A stretch of 64,000 nucleotides of DNA, from contig CP148074.1 in NCBI GenBank assembly GCA_037482215.1, forward strand, positions 1,674,001-1,738,000, given 5' to 3'. How positions within the stretch are numbered: position 1 is the stretch's first letter; the number at the start of each line of letters is the position of its first letter. The stretch is from Pseudomonas mendocina (GTDB lineage: Bacteria; Pseudomonadota; Gammaproteobacteria; Pseudomonadales; Pseudomonadaceae). This document shows positions 56,772 to 64,000 of the stretch, piece by piece. The notes under the pieces were generated by a model, which was not told the origin of the DNA, made no database searches, and saw only the letters and a program-made list of their open reading frames with translations. Made by a program: the position numbers and the translations under genes.

Positions 56772-57658
56772 CCTTAGCGAATCGTAAAGGAATCATACTG
56801 GCAGGTGGTTCGGGTACTCGATTACACCCTTTGACGCTGGGTGTGTCGAAACAGATGCTGCCTATTTATGACAAACCTATGATTTATTATCCGCTGTCAG
56901 TACTAATGCTGGCGGGTATGCGTGAAGTTTTGGTGATTTCTACCCCAGAAGATTTACCAGGATTTCGCCGTCTATTAGGAGACGGCAGCCAATTTGGTAT
57001 CAAGCTGAGTTATGCCGTCCAACCCAGCCCTGATGGGCTAGCCCAAGCCTTTATCATTGGTGAAGAGTTTATCGGCAATGATCCGTGCAGCCTCATTCTA
57101 GGTGACAACATTTTCTACGGGCAGCATTTTTCAGATTACCTGCGCTCTGCGGGAGAAAAACAGCATGGCGCAACGGTGTTCGGTTATCACGTTTCTGACC
57201 CAGAGCGATTTGGTGTTGTGGAATTTGATGCTAAGGGTCAGGCCTTGAGCATTGAAGAGAAGCCAATAAACCCAAAGTCCAATTATGCGGTTACAGGATT
57301 ATATTTCTATGACAATCAAGTAATCGATATCGCTAAGGCAATCAAGCCTTCTGCGCGTGGTGAACTTGAAATAACAGATGTGAATCGCGCATACCTCGAG
57401 CAGAACGCCCTAAATGTCGAGCTTCTAGGTCGTGGATTTGCTTGGCTAGATACTGGAACACATGAGTCGCTCTTACAGGCCAGTCATTTTGTCCATACCA
57501 TCGAACATCGGCAGGGCCTGAAGGTCGCATGTCTTGAAGAAATTGCCTTTAACAACGGCTGGATTACTGCTGATCAAGTGCTTGCCCAGGCAGCGTCGAT
57601 GAAGAAAACGGGCTATGGGCAGTACCTGCTAAAGCTACTGAACGAGTCTGAGCAGTAG
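56768..57658 (+). CDS. rmlA: Glucose-1-phosphate thymidylyltransferase RmlA
   Basis: First step of dTDP-rhamnose synthesis. 296 residues from ATG 56768, which overlaps the rmlD stop. Nucleotide-binding [43 protein letters not shown] is at the N-terminus; later [14 protein letters not shown] (metal Asp), [34 protein letters not shown], and [17 protein letters not shown]. Length and motifs match the RmlA family. No rmlC follows: the next gene is the glycosyltransferase. Confidence 0.96.
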   Translation: MTLANRKGIILAGGSGTRLHPLTLGVSKQMLPIYDKPMIYYPLSVLMLAGMREVLVISTPEDLPGFRRLLGDGSQFGIKLSYAVQPSPDGLAQAFIIGEEFIGNDPCSLILGDNIFYGQHFSDYLRSAGEKQHGATVFGYHVSDPERFGVVEFDAKGQALSIEEKPINPKSNYAVTGLYFYDNQVIDIAKAIKPSARGELEITDVNRAYLEQNALNVELLGRGFAWLDTGTHESLLQASHFVHTIEHRQGLKVACLEEIAFNNGWITADQVLAQAASMKKTGYGQYLLKLLNESEQ

Positions 57659-57772
57659 ATGATTTGAGTTAATGAGACCTTCATACACTCTGAGGCCATC
57701 AGTGTTTGCTTGATTGGCCGCATCAGTAGAAACTGCAGATCAATGAAAATGTGATTGTGGAGCAGCCGCTAG

Positions 57773-58783
57773 ATGACAGTTTTGTGGCTCATGGCCACTG
57801 TTCTGATTGTTTCTTGTATTTTTACTCGTTTGGCTTTTCGTTATGCGCTTAGCAAGCGAATGATGGATATGCCGAATGAGCGTAGCTCACATACTCTGCC
57901 CACACCACGCGGTGGTGGTGTGGGTTTTGTTATTGCTTTTTCTCTCGCGCTGTTCGTCTGCCTCGCAACGGATCCAACCATACATAAGTTGGTTTGGGTG
58001 CTGATCGTTGCAGGGGGCGGTGTGGCATTGATTGGCTTTGTAGATGATCATTCCTCGGTGCCGGCTCGGTGGCGTCTACTCGGACATTTTCTAGTAGCTG
58101 TGTTTTCTCTTTATTGTCTTGGTGAGCTACCAGTTCTTGATGTTGCTGGAGTAGTGATCATTGAAGGCTGGCTGTCCTGGCTTCTTGCTCTCTGCTTTCT
58201 AGTGTGGCTTCTTAATCTGTACAACTTTATGGACGGTATTGATGGGCTAGCCTCCATCGAAGCGATCAGTGTTTGTTTGGCGATGGGCGGTATTTACTTA
58301 GTCTCTGAGGCGGAGCATCTTGTCAATGTGCCTGTACTGCTTGCCTCCTCTGTTATGGGGTTTCTTGTGTGGAACTTTCCTCCGGCAAGGGTCTTTATGG
58401 GGGATGTGGGTAGTGGTTTTCTCGGATTCAGTCTTGGCATTCTTGCCCTGCATGCAGGGCAGAGCGACCCTGTATTGCTCTACTGCTGGTTAATAATGCT
58501 GTCGGTATTTATCGTAGATGCAACGTATACGCTGCTACGAAGGATGATCCGCGGGGATCGGTTTTATGAGCCCCATCGTACCCATGCGTACCAGAAAGCT
58601 GCTCATATCTACGGACATAAAGTGGTTAGCTTAGTTGTGTTGTCTATCAATGCGCTTTATTTGTTCCCTCTGTGCTTATTGGTTGTGCTCAAAATCTGTG
58701 ATCCTCTGGTAGCGCTGACTATATCTTTCATATCCATTCTAATGTTGGTTTACATCTGGGGGGCAGGAGAAAAAGCTGCATAG
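57773..58783 (+). CDS. wbpL: WbpL-type initiating glycosyltransferase (GlcNAc/FucNAc-1-phosphate transferase)
   Basis: Polytopic enzyme of the WecA/MraY family that moves the first sugar phosphate onto undecaprenyl phosphate to start O-antigen synthesis. 336 residues with about ten to eleven hydrophobic segments. Motifs: GFVDDHSSVPARWRLLGH (D-D-x-x-x-x-P), VWLLNLYNFMDGIDGLAS (N-F-M-D-G-D/I), and PPARVFMGDVGSGFLGFSLG (the late Asp and Gly motifs). HAYQKAAHIYGHKVV is the His-rich cytoplasmic loop. In P. aeruginosa wbpL also starts synthesis of the A-band polymer. GGAG upstream of ATG 57773. Confidence 0.93.
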   Translation: MTVLWLMATVLIVSCIFTRLAFRYALSKRMMDMPNERSSHTLPTPRGGGVGFVIAFSLALFVCLATDPTIHKLVWVLIVAGGGVALIGFVDDHSSVPARWRLLGHFLVAVFSLYCLGELPVLDVAGVVIIEGWLSWLLALCFLVWLLNLYNFMDGIDGLASIEAISVCLAMGGIYLVSEAEHLVNVPVLLASSVMGFLVWNFPPARVFMGDVGSGFLGFSLGILALHAGQSDPVLLYCWLIMLSVFIVDATYTLLRRMIRGDRFYEPHRTHAYQKAAHIYGHKVVSLVVLSINALYLFPLCLLVVLKICDPLVALTISFISILMLVYIWGAGEKAA

Positions 58784-58878
58784 CCAATTCTTGCTATCGG
58801 ATAGGTAGAGCTATACCAGGTGTTATGCGATTGTGCTTGGCAAGAGATGTGTACCACCAATGGAGAATAATAAGATTT

Positions 58879-60876
58879 ATGGACAGGTTTAAAAAAAGTC
58901 TTTTGGCTATGCCGAAAAGCAAAAAGCGTATTTTGCAGGTGGCGACGGATATTGTTTTGGTCTGGATGGCGTTATGGCTTGCGTTTATAGTTCGTCTTGG
59001 GGCTGCTGATTTATTCGGTCCACCTTTCAAATATGCTTGGCTATTTATACTAGCGCCAGTGGTATCAATTCCTTTATTTATTAGGTTGGGGATGTATCGT
59101 GCAGTTATGCGGTATTTTGGTAATGATGCACTCATCGCAATCATAAAGGCTGTTACTTTATCTTCTCTGATGTTGGCCGTAATTGCTTATTTCTTCGAGT
59201 CCAGCGACCAGCCGATACCCCGGTCTGTCATTTTCAATTATTGGTTTTTGGCACTTGTAATCATTGGTGGGCTGCGTTTATGTATGCGCCAGTATTTTAT
59301 GGGGGATTGGTTTACTGCGTCACCCAATGCACTACTGGACAGTATGGACTTTCAGGAGCGCAAGGTCGCTATCTATGGTGCAGGGGTTGCCGGTAATCAA
59401 CTGGTGGCCGCGCTGAGAATGGGGCGCTTTTTGAAGCCAGTTGCGTTTATTGATGATGATCCCAGTATTGCCAATCGCACTATTGCTGGGCTGCATGTCT
59501 ATAAACCTAGTGGAATTGAGGCAATGATGGCTACAACTGGGGCGCAGGAAGTTCTTCTGGCTTTACCTTCAATATCCCGTAGTCGCCGCCATGAAATACT
59601 GAGTGTGCTGGAGCGCTTTCCTTTGCACGTACGAAGTGTTCCTGACTTGACAGACTTGGCTAGTGGAAAGGTTAAAGTTGAAGACATAAGGGAAGTTGAT
59701 ATTGCGGATTTGCTGGGCCGTGACTCCGTTCCAGCTTCACCTAGTCTGCTCAGAAGTTGTGTTACTGACAAAGCAGTTATGGTCACGGGGGCCGGAGGTT
59801 CGATTGGTTCTGAACTATGCCGCCAAATCTTAGCACTAGAGCCTCGGCTTATAGTTTTATATGAGCACAGTGAGTTCAATCTCTACAGTATCCACAAGGA
59901 GTTGGAGCAGCTCGTAATCGCTTCATTTTCCGAAGTTCAGCTGGTTCCCATTCTGGGATCTGTCAGTAATTCGAAGAAATTATTGGATGTGATGAAGACG
60001 TGGCGGGTTCAAACGCTCTATCACGCTGCAGCCTATAAACAGGTACCCATCGTTGAACAGAACATCGCTGAGGGTGTTCTCAATAACGTGATGGGGACTT
60101 TATATACCGCTCAGGCTGCACTTTGTGCTGGAGTGGAAAATTTTGTTCTCATCTCGACTGATAAAGCTGTTCGGCCTACCAACATCATGGGGACTACCAA
60201 GCGTTTAGCTGAAATGGTTCTGCAGGCATTGAGTCGGGAGTTGGCTCCCACGCTCTTTGGCGACCCATCTAACATATCTCATGTTAACAAGACGCGCTTC
60301 ACCATGGTTCGCTTTGGTAACGTACTGGGTTCTTCAGGTTCGGTGATACCTCTTTTTCGCCAACAAATTAAAGCAGGTGGCCCGGTTACTGTTACGCATC
60401 CTGAGATCACACGTTACTTTATGACGATACCGGAAGCTGCGCAGTTGGTTATACAAGCGGGATCAATGGGGGAGGGGGGAGACGTATTCGTTCTTAATAT
60501 GGGAGAGCCTGTGAGAATTCTCGGTTTGGCTGAAAAGATGGTTCAGTACTCAGGCTTATGCGTCCGATCAGATGAAAATCCCGCCGGTGATATCGAGATT
60601 AAGTTTACGGGGTTGCGCCCTGGTGAAAAGCTTTATGAAGAACTTTTAATTGGTGAAGATGTTTCTGCTACAGAGCATTCGATGATTATGAAGGCTAACG
60701 AGGAGTACCTTCCTTGGGGTACATTTAAGTCAAAGTTAGCTGAATTGCTTGAGGCAGTTGATCGGGAGGATTACCAGAAATTGCGTTTGTCGTTGGTTGA
60801 TATGGTAACCGGGTATACGCCTGAGGCAAGCATTGCAGATCTGACCTATAGACAAAAGAACATCCGTATTGAATGA
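58879..60876 (+). CDS. wbpM: WbpM, membrane UDP-GlcNAc 4,6-dehydratase
   Basis: Membrane-bound NAD(P)-dependent dehydratase/epimerase that makes UDP-6-deoxy sugars for N-acetylfucosamine/quinovosamine type sugars. From ATG 58879 it has 665 residues, equal to the P. aeruginosa protein as I recall. About four membrane spans occupy the N-terminal third (from RILQVATDIVLVWMALWLAFIVRLG). A first Rossmann-like region has KVAIYGAGVAGNQLVAALRMG; the catalytic domain has VMVTGAGGSIGSELCRQILALEP, STDKAVRPTNIMGTTKRLAE (catalytic Lys/Met) and TRYFMTIPEAAQLVIQAG. wbpM marks the right end of the O-antigen locus. It is followed by 222 bases of AT-rich sequence. Confidence 0.95.
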   Translation: MDRFKKSLLAMPKSKKRILQVATDIVLVWMALWLAFIVRLGAADLFGPPFKYAWLFILAPVVSIPLFIRLGMYRAVMRYFGNDALIAIIKAVTLSSLMLAVIAYFFESSDQPIPRSVIFNYWFLALVIIGGLRLCMRQYFMGDWFTASPNALLDSMDFQERKVAIYGAGVAGNQLVAALRMGRFLKPVAFIDDDPSIANRTIAGLHVYKPSGIEAMMATTGAQEVLLALPSISRSRRHEILSVLERFPLHVRSVPDLTDLASGKVKVEDIREVDIADLLGRDSVPASPSLLRSCVTDKAVMVTGAGGSIGSELCRQILALEPRLIVLYEHSEFNLYSIHKELEQLVIASFSEVQLVPILGSVSNSKKLLDVMKTWRVQTLYHAAAYKQVPIVEQNIAEGVLNNVMGTLYTAQAALCAGVENFVLISTDKAVRPTNIMGTTKRLAEMVLQALSRELAPTLFGDPSNISHVNKTRFTMVRFGNVLGSSGSVIPLFRQQIKAGGPVTVTHPEITRYFMTIPEAAQLVIQAGSMGEGGDVFVLNMGEPVRILGLAEKMVQYSGLCVRSDENPAGDIEIKFTGLRPGEKLYEELLIGEDVSATEHSMIMKANEEYLPWGTFKSKLAELLEAVDREDYQKLRLSLVDMVTGYTPEASIADLTYRQKNIRIE

Positions 60877-61047
60877 TCTTTGATCTATTTTTGCGGTTTT
60901 TGAAATCAAATGTATAGTATTCAGAGTTCTCTTAAAAGATCATGGTTGTGCCGGTATTGGCATAATGTCCTGTGTTAATTAAAGAATTGTGATGCTTTGG
61001 ATTTTTAATCTTTCTCTTTTTTGACTCTCCATGGCAGTGGATTAGTG

Positions 61048-61078
61048 TCTGGGCGTGAGTTGAATACTCACTCCCAGA
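61048..61078 (+). repeat. Long hairpin in the comEA leader
   Basis: TCTGGGCGTGAGT at 61048-61060 and ACTCACTCCCAGA at 61066-61078 pair with one mismatch (C against T), five-base loop TGAAT. It ends 20 bases before the comEA ATG, with AAAGGA between. Purpose unknown; may control translation or be a wbpM terminator without a T run. Confidence 0.55.
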
Positions 61079-61098
61079 AACTTTGAAAGGATTCAGCT

Positions 61099-61422
61099 AT
61101 GAGAAAGATGATCGTATCAATTGCTTTCGCTCTGTGTGCTGCTGTTACAGCTTCTGCTGTCTGTGCTGCAGAAGCCCTATCCCCAAAAGCGCCATCGGAG
61201 AGCAGTCAGCCTGTTGTGGCTGTTTCAAAGATTAATCTCAATACGGCAAATGCAGAAGTTTTGCAGCGGGAGTTGTCAGGTGTAGGCGCGGTTAAGGCAC
61301 AAGCCATTGTGAGCTATCGTGAGCAAAACGGAAATTTTGAGTCCGTCGAAGAGCTCTTGGAAGTGAAGGGAATTGGCGAGGCTCTGCTTGAGAAAAACCG
61401 CGAAAAAATATCCGTGAATTAA
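61099..61422 (+). CDS. ComEA-family helix-hairpin-helix protein
   Basis: 107 residues. Signal peptide 1-23 (MIVSIAFALCAAVTASAVCAAE). The mature part has two helix-hairpin-helix motifs: INLNTANAEVLQRELSGVGAVKAQAIVSYRE and FESVEELLEVKGIGEALLEKNREKISVN. Proteins of this kind bind double-stranded DNA in the periplasm; ComEA in naturally transformable bacteria pulls DNA in. Whether this species is transformable cannot be told. The gene follows wbpM in P. aeruginosa too. Confidence 0.94.
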   Translation: MRKMIVSIAFALCAAVTASAVCAAEALSPKAPSESSQPVVAVSKINLNTANAEVLQRELSGVGAVKAQAIVSYREQNGNFESVEELLEVKGIGEALLEKNREKISVN

Positions 61423-61430
61423 GTGCTTCA

Positions 61431-61455
61431 AAGAGGCCGGATTTCCGGCCTCTTT
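61431..61455 (+). terminator. Terminator after comEA
   Basis: AAGAGGCCGG (61431-61440) and CCGGCCTCTT (61445-61454) form a perfect ten-base stem with loop ATTT, followed by a T run. Eight bases after the stop. Confidence 0.92.
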
Positions 61456-61601
61456 TTGTTTGTGACGATCATGGAATTGCCCTCGAGAGAAGAACATTTG
61501 CTTTGTATTAGCTGCTGCTATTCAGCGTTTTGATGGTGGGTAGATTGCGCGATCGGCTGATTACAATGCTATGAACACTAACCGTTAGAGGGAACTCCGC
61601 T

Positions 61602-62408
61602 ATGCACAATCGCATGATGATCACCGGTGCGGGCTCAGGATTAGGGCGCGAGATCGCCTTACGCTGGGCTCGTGAAGGCTGGCAGCTGGCTCTATCGGAT
61701 GTAAATGAGCCTGGACTTGTCGAGACATTGCAGAAAGTCCGCGAGGCCGGTGGTGACGGTTTTATCCAGCGTTGTGATGTCAGAGATTTCAGTCAGCTGA
61801 CTGCTTTGGCTCAAGCCTGCGAAGAAAAGTTTGGCGGTATAGATATCATCGTCAATAACGCAGGTGTTGCATCTGGCGGTTTCTTCAGTGAGCTGTCCTT
61901 AGAGGATTGGGACTGGCAAATTGGTATAAACCTGATGGGTGTGGTGAAAGGCTGCAAGGCGTTTTTGCCACAACTGCTCAAGAGCAAAGGCAAGATTATC
62001 AATATCGCTTCGATGGCTGCTCTGATGCAGGGACCGGCCATGAGCAACTATAACGTTGCTAAAGCCGGTGTTGTGGCGCTTTCTGAAAGCCTTTTGGCTG
62101 AGCTGAAGATGCAGGAAGTGAATGTGCATGTGGTGTGTCCGTCATTCTTCCAGACAAACCTATTGGATTCTTTCCGTGGGCCTACGCCAGAGATGAAGGC
62201 TCAGGTGGGTAAACTGCTTGAGAGTTCCCCCATCAGTGCCGCAGACATTGCTGACTACATCTATCAGGATGTGGCTAAAGGTCAATTCATGATCCTGCCA
62301 CATGAGCAAGGGCGGATGGCGTGGGAAATTAAGCAGAAAAACCCACAGATGATCTATGACGAGATGACTGCAATGGCTAATAAAATGCGAGCGCCTCGTA
62401 CCAAGTGA
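61602..62408 (+). CDS. Short-chain dehydrogenase/reductase
   Basis: 268 residues. NAD(P) site MMITGAGSGLGREIALRWAREGW, DVNEPG for cofactor choice, IIVNNAGVASGG, catalytic Ser in IINIASMAALMQGPAMSNYNVAKAGVVAL (Tyr/Lys as Y-N-V-A-K). C-terminal extension YIYQDVAKGQFMILPHEQGRMAWEIKQKNP is common in a Pseudomonas SDR group. Substrate unknown. GAGGGAACTCC precedes the ATG. Confidence 0.92.
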   Translation: MHNRMMITGAGSGLGREIALRWAREGWQLALSDVNEPGLVETLQKVREAGGDGFIQRCDVRDFSQLTALAQACEEKFGGIDIIVNNAGVASGGFFSELSLEDWDWQIGINLMGVVKGCKAFLPQLLKSKGKIINIASMAALMQGPAMSNYNVAKAGVVALSESLLAELKMQEVNVHVVCPSFFQTNLLDSFRGPTPEMKAQVGKLLESSPISAADIADYIYQDVAKGQFMILPHEQGRMAWEIKQKNPQMIYDEMTAMANKMRAPRTK

Positions 62409-62462
62409 TCTTTCTTAGCACCTATTCCTGAGTTATTGCAGAGGCTGGATGTTTGTATAAGA

Positions 62463-62496
62463 GCCGTCAGCAGCCTAGGGGCGGGATGCTGACGGC
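62463..62496. terminator. Hairpin between the SDR and UPF0270 genes
   Basis: GCCGTCAGCA at 62463-62472 and TGCTGACGGC at 62487-62496 form a perfect ten-base stem with a 14-base GC-rich loop, between two convergent genes. T runs are weak on both sides (CTCTTATA on the minus strand). Confidence 0.5.
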
Positions 62497-62507
62497 CATG
62501 TGCTGAT

Positions 62508-62759
62508 TTATTCGTCTAGAGATTCCTGCAATGCCGCTAGCCACTCTTTTGGAACATCACGTTTCAAGGCCAGTTGGCACTGCTGGCTTTCCGGATCGAA
62601 GATGATCACGGCTTCTCCGCGTTCAAGGGCGCGGCGTACGCGCTCTGTACGGGTCGTCAGCGGTGTTTCATCGCCATTATCGGTTCCATCCCGGGTGACG
62701 AAGTCTTCTATAAGGCGGGTTAAGGTTTCGGGTTCGAGCAAGTGATGCGGAATCAGCAC
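62508..62759 (-). CDS. UPF0270/YheU family protein
   Basis: 83 residues with GTG start at 62759. The family pattern is clear: LIPHHLLEPETLTRLIEDFVTRDGTDNGDETPL at the N-terminus and ERGEAVIIFDPESQQCQLALKRDVPKEWL near the end. Function unknown; E. coli YheU is similar. Downstream of dacB on the same strand with 51 bases between that contain a perfect hairpin. Confidence 0.92.
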   Translation of the reverse strand: MLIPHHLLEPETLTRLIEDFVTRDGTDNGDETPLTTRTERVRRALERGEAVIIFDPESQQCQLALKRDVPKEWLAALQESLDE

Positions 62760-62775
62760 AACAATATCTCCGGAG

Positions 62776-62804
62776 TCTGCGTCGTGTTGTCGACACGACG
62801 CAGA
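62776..62804 (-). repeat. Perfect 12-bp hairpin between dacB and the UPF0270 gene
   Basis: TCTGCGTCGTGT at 62776-62787 and ACACGACGCAGA at 62793-62804 pair perfectly with a five-base loop. It lies right after the dacB stop and 16 bases before the UPF0270 start on the transcribed minus strand; no T run follows, so attenuation or RNA processing is as likely as termination. Confidence 0.65.
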
Positions 62805-62810
62805 TGCTTG

Positions 62811-64000
62811 CTAGCGCGCGGCGTTAATCTTGGGCTGACGGTGCAGGTCCAGCAGTACCTGATCCAGAATCGAAGAAGCCCCCCACGGCCGTGGGTCATT
62901 CAGAATGCTCACTACTGCCCAGGTTTTGCCATTGCTGTCACGGCTGAAGCCGGCAATTGCGCGAACGTTGTTTAGGGTGCCTGTTTTGATTCTAGCCTCT
63001 CCCTTGAGCGGACTATTTTGCAATCGCCGTCGCATAGTGCCGTCCATGCCAGCCAAGGGGAGGGATGCCATGAACTCTGCAGCGTAGGGGCTTTTCCAGG
63101 CCGCTTGCAGCAGTTGCGCGAGTTCGCGGGCACTGACTCGCTCTGCTCGTGACAGGCCTGAACCGTTCTCCATGACCAAGTGCGAGGCGTTGATGCCTTT
63201 GCGGGCCAGCCAACTGCGTATGGCCCGTTGTGCGGCCATGCTGTCGTCGGTATCGGTGCTGGTACGGTAGTGTGCCCCGATACTGAGGAAGACCTGCTTG
63301 GCCATGGTGTTGTTGCTGTATTTGTTGATGTCGCGAATAACTTCGGCAAGGTCTGGCGAGTATGCCCGGGCCAACAGGCGCGCTTTGTCTGGTACAACAC
63401 CCAGTCGATTCTGGCCAGAGATGGTGCCACCCAGCTCTTGCCATGTACTGCGGATGACGCCAGCGGCGTAGCTAGGATGGTCAAGCAGCGCGATGTAGGT
63501 CTGGGAACTGCAACCCTCAGCCAATTGGCCAGAAACAACTACGCGGGTGCCGTTCAAGTCGGTCACAGGGCTATAACGCACATCGGGCCAGCCAGGACAT
63601 TTGGCTGCCGGTAGCGGCTTGACTTGGTTGTCTATTTGGATCGAGGCAATTGGCGGCTCGGCGGCTACGTAGACTTTTCCACCCTCGGTTCGTGTGATAA
63701 AGCGCAGGGCTTTGAGGTTCACCATGAGTGAGTCTGGTGGCACGAGGAACGGCTTATATGCGTCGCCACCGTCGTCGTTGAATTCGGTGTGCTGAGGTTG
63801 GGCAAAGTAGTTGCGATCGAGAATCAGGTCGCCGTGAATTTGCTGAACGCCGTTGGCTCTCAGGTCACGCATCAGTAACCAGAGCTTCTCCATGTTGAGT
63901 TTGGGGTCACCGCCGCCTTTCAAATACAGGTTACCGCTGAGCACTCCGTTACGCAGTGTGCCATCGGTATAGAACTCAGTCTTCCACTGATAGTTTGGGC
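62811..64000 (-). CDS. dacB: D-alanyl-D-alanine carboxypeptidase/endopeptidase PBP4, C-terminal part
   Basis: Periplasmic low-molecular-mass penicillin-binding protein that trims peptidoglycan cross-links; its loss induces AmpC beta-lactamase in P. aeruginosa. The frame is open from base 64000, so the signal peptide and the SxxK active site lie outside the window. Visible are LSGNLYLKGGGDPKLNMEKL, the second motif S-x-N in KYSNNTMAKQVFLSIG, VMENGSGLSRAERVSARELAQLL, and the third motif K-T-G in ARIKTGTLNNVRAIAGFSRD. The visible part is intact. The mature end is LHRQPKINAAR. Confidence 0.95.
   Translation of the reverse strand, partial: PNYQWKTEFYTDGTLRNGVLSGNLYLKGGGDPKLNMEKLWLLMRDLRANGVQQIHGDLILDRNYFAQPQHTEFNDDGGDAYKPFLVPPDSLMVNLKALRFITRTEGGKVYVAAEPPIASIQIDNQVKPLPAAKCPGWPDVRYSPVTDLNGTRVVVSGQLAEGCSSQTYIALLDHPSYAAGVIRSTWQELGGTISGQNRLGVVPDKARLLARAYSPDLAEVIRDINKYSNNTMAKQVFLSIGAHYRTSTDTDDSMAAQRAIRSWLARKGINASHLVMENGSGLSRAERVSARELAQLLQAAWKSPYAAEFMASLPLAGMDGTMRRRLQNSPLKGEARIKTGTLNNVRAIAGFSRDSNGKTWAVVSILNDPRPWGASSILDQVLLDLHRQPKINAAR

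Overview
The window reads as a chromosomal segment of a Pseudomonas species. The gene order follows the P. aeruginosa chromosome as I remember it (fliC-flaG-fliDS-fliT-fleQ-fleSR; csaA/araC/cyaB; cpx-like system; scpAB-rluB; ubiG-mupP-yciK; gyrA-serC-pheA-hisC-tyrA/aroA-cmk-rpsA-ihfB; wbpL-wbpM-comEA). Lineage hallmarks include a fused TyrA-AroA, a 924-residue GyrA, LapD/LapG and FleQ. I see no tRNA, rRNA, insertion sequence, prophage or CRISPR array. Coding density is high and almost all genes look intact.

Layout. 1-8540: flagellar filament and regulatory block: flagellin end, FlaG, cap protein FliD, two FliS paralogs, FliT, master regulator FleQ (sigma-70-like promoter) and the FleS/FleR two-component system behind a clear sigma-54 promoter. 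8556-12382: c-di-GMP adhesion switch lapG-lapD, a YbaN-type membrane protein and a UPF0149 protein. 12548-19355: RecQ, a MarR regulator with an MFS pump, a FimV-like LysM protein and an Rdx thioredoxin-like protein. 19361-25427: transporter, CsaA, two AraC regulators, an LpxH-like phosphoesterase, adenylate cyclase CyaB and a DUF962 protein. 25421-28400: two tandem TrkH potassium transporters. 28553-32874: YkgJ protein, nitroreductase and a Cpx-like envelope-stress operon with a CpxR-like box. 33023-37643: PHP phosphoesterase, Sua5/YciO, ScpA, ScpB, a small DUF1289 gene at 36236-36415, and RluB. 37705-42454: diguanylate cyclase, YciK, MupP, UbiG, MTA/SAH deaminase. 42562-42894: decayed mtnA. 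43128-54568: gyrA and the aromatic/serine/histidine operon ending in cmk, rpsA and ihfB. 54805-60876: a very small O-antigen locus (rmlBDA, wbpL, wbpM). 61099-64000: ComEA-like protein, SDR, UPF0270 protein and the C-terminal part of PBP4 (dacB).

Main points of interest: (1) a frameshifted relic of mtnA exactly where an intact gene is expected, beside the deaminase that feeds the same salvage pathway; (2) isoleucine at GyrA position 83, the classic quinolone-resistance substitution in P. aeruginosa; (3) an O-antigen locus lacking wzx, wzy, wzz and rmlC; (4) tandem trkH genes; (5) an internal domain duplication in FliD; (6) a terminator inside the Cpx-like operon and a CpxR-like box before its spy gene. 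I did not find a wholly new multi-gene system; the region is mostly core genome with these local departures.
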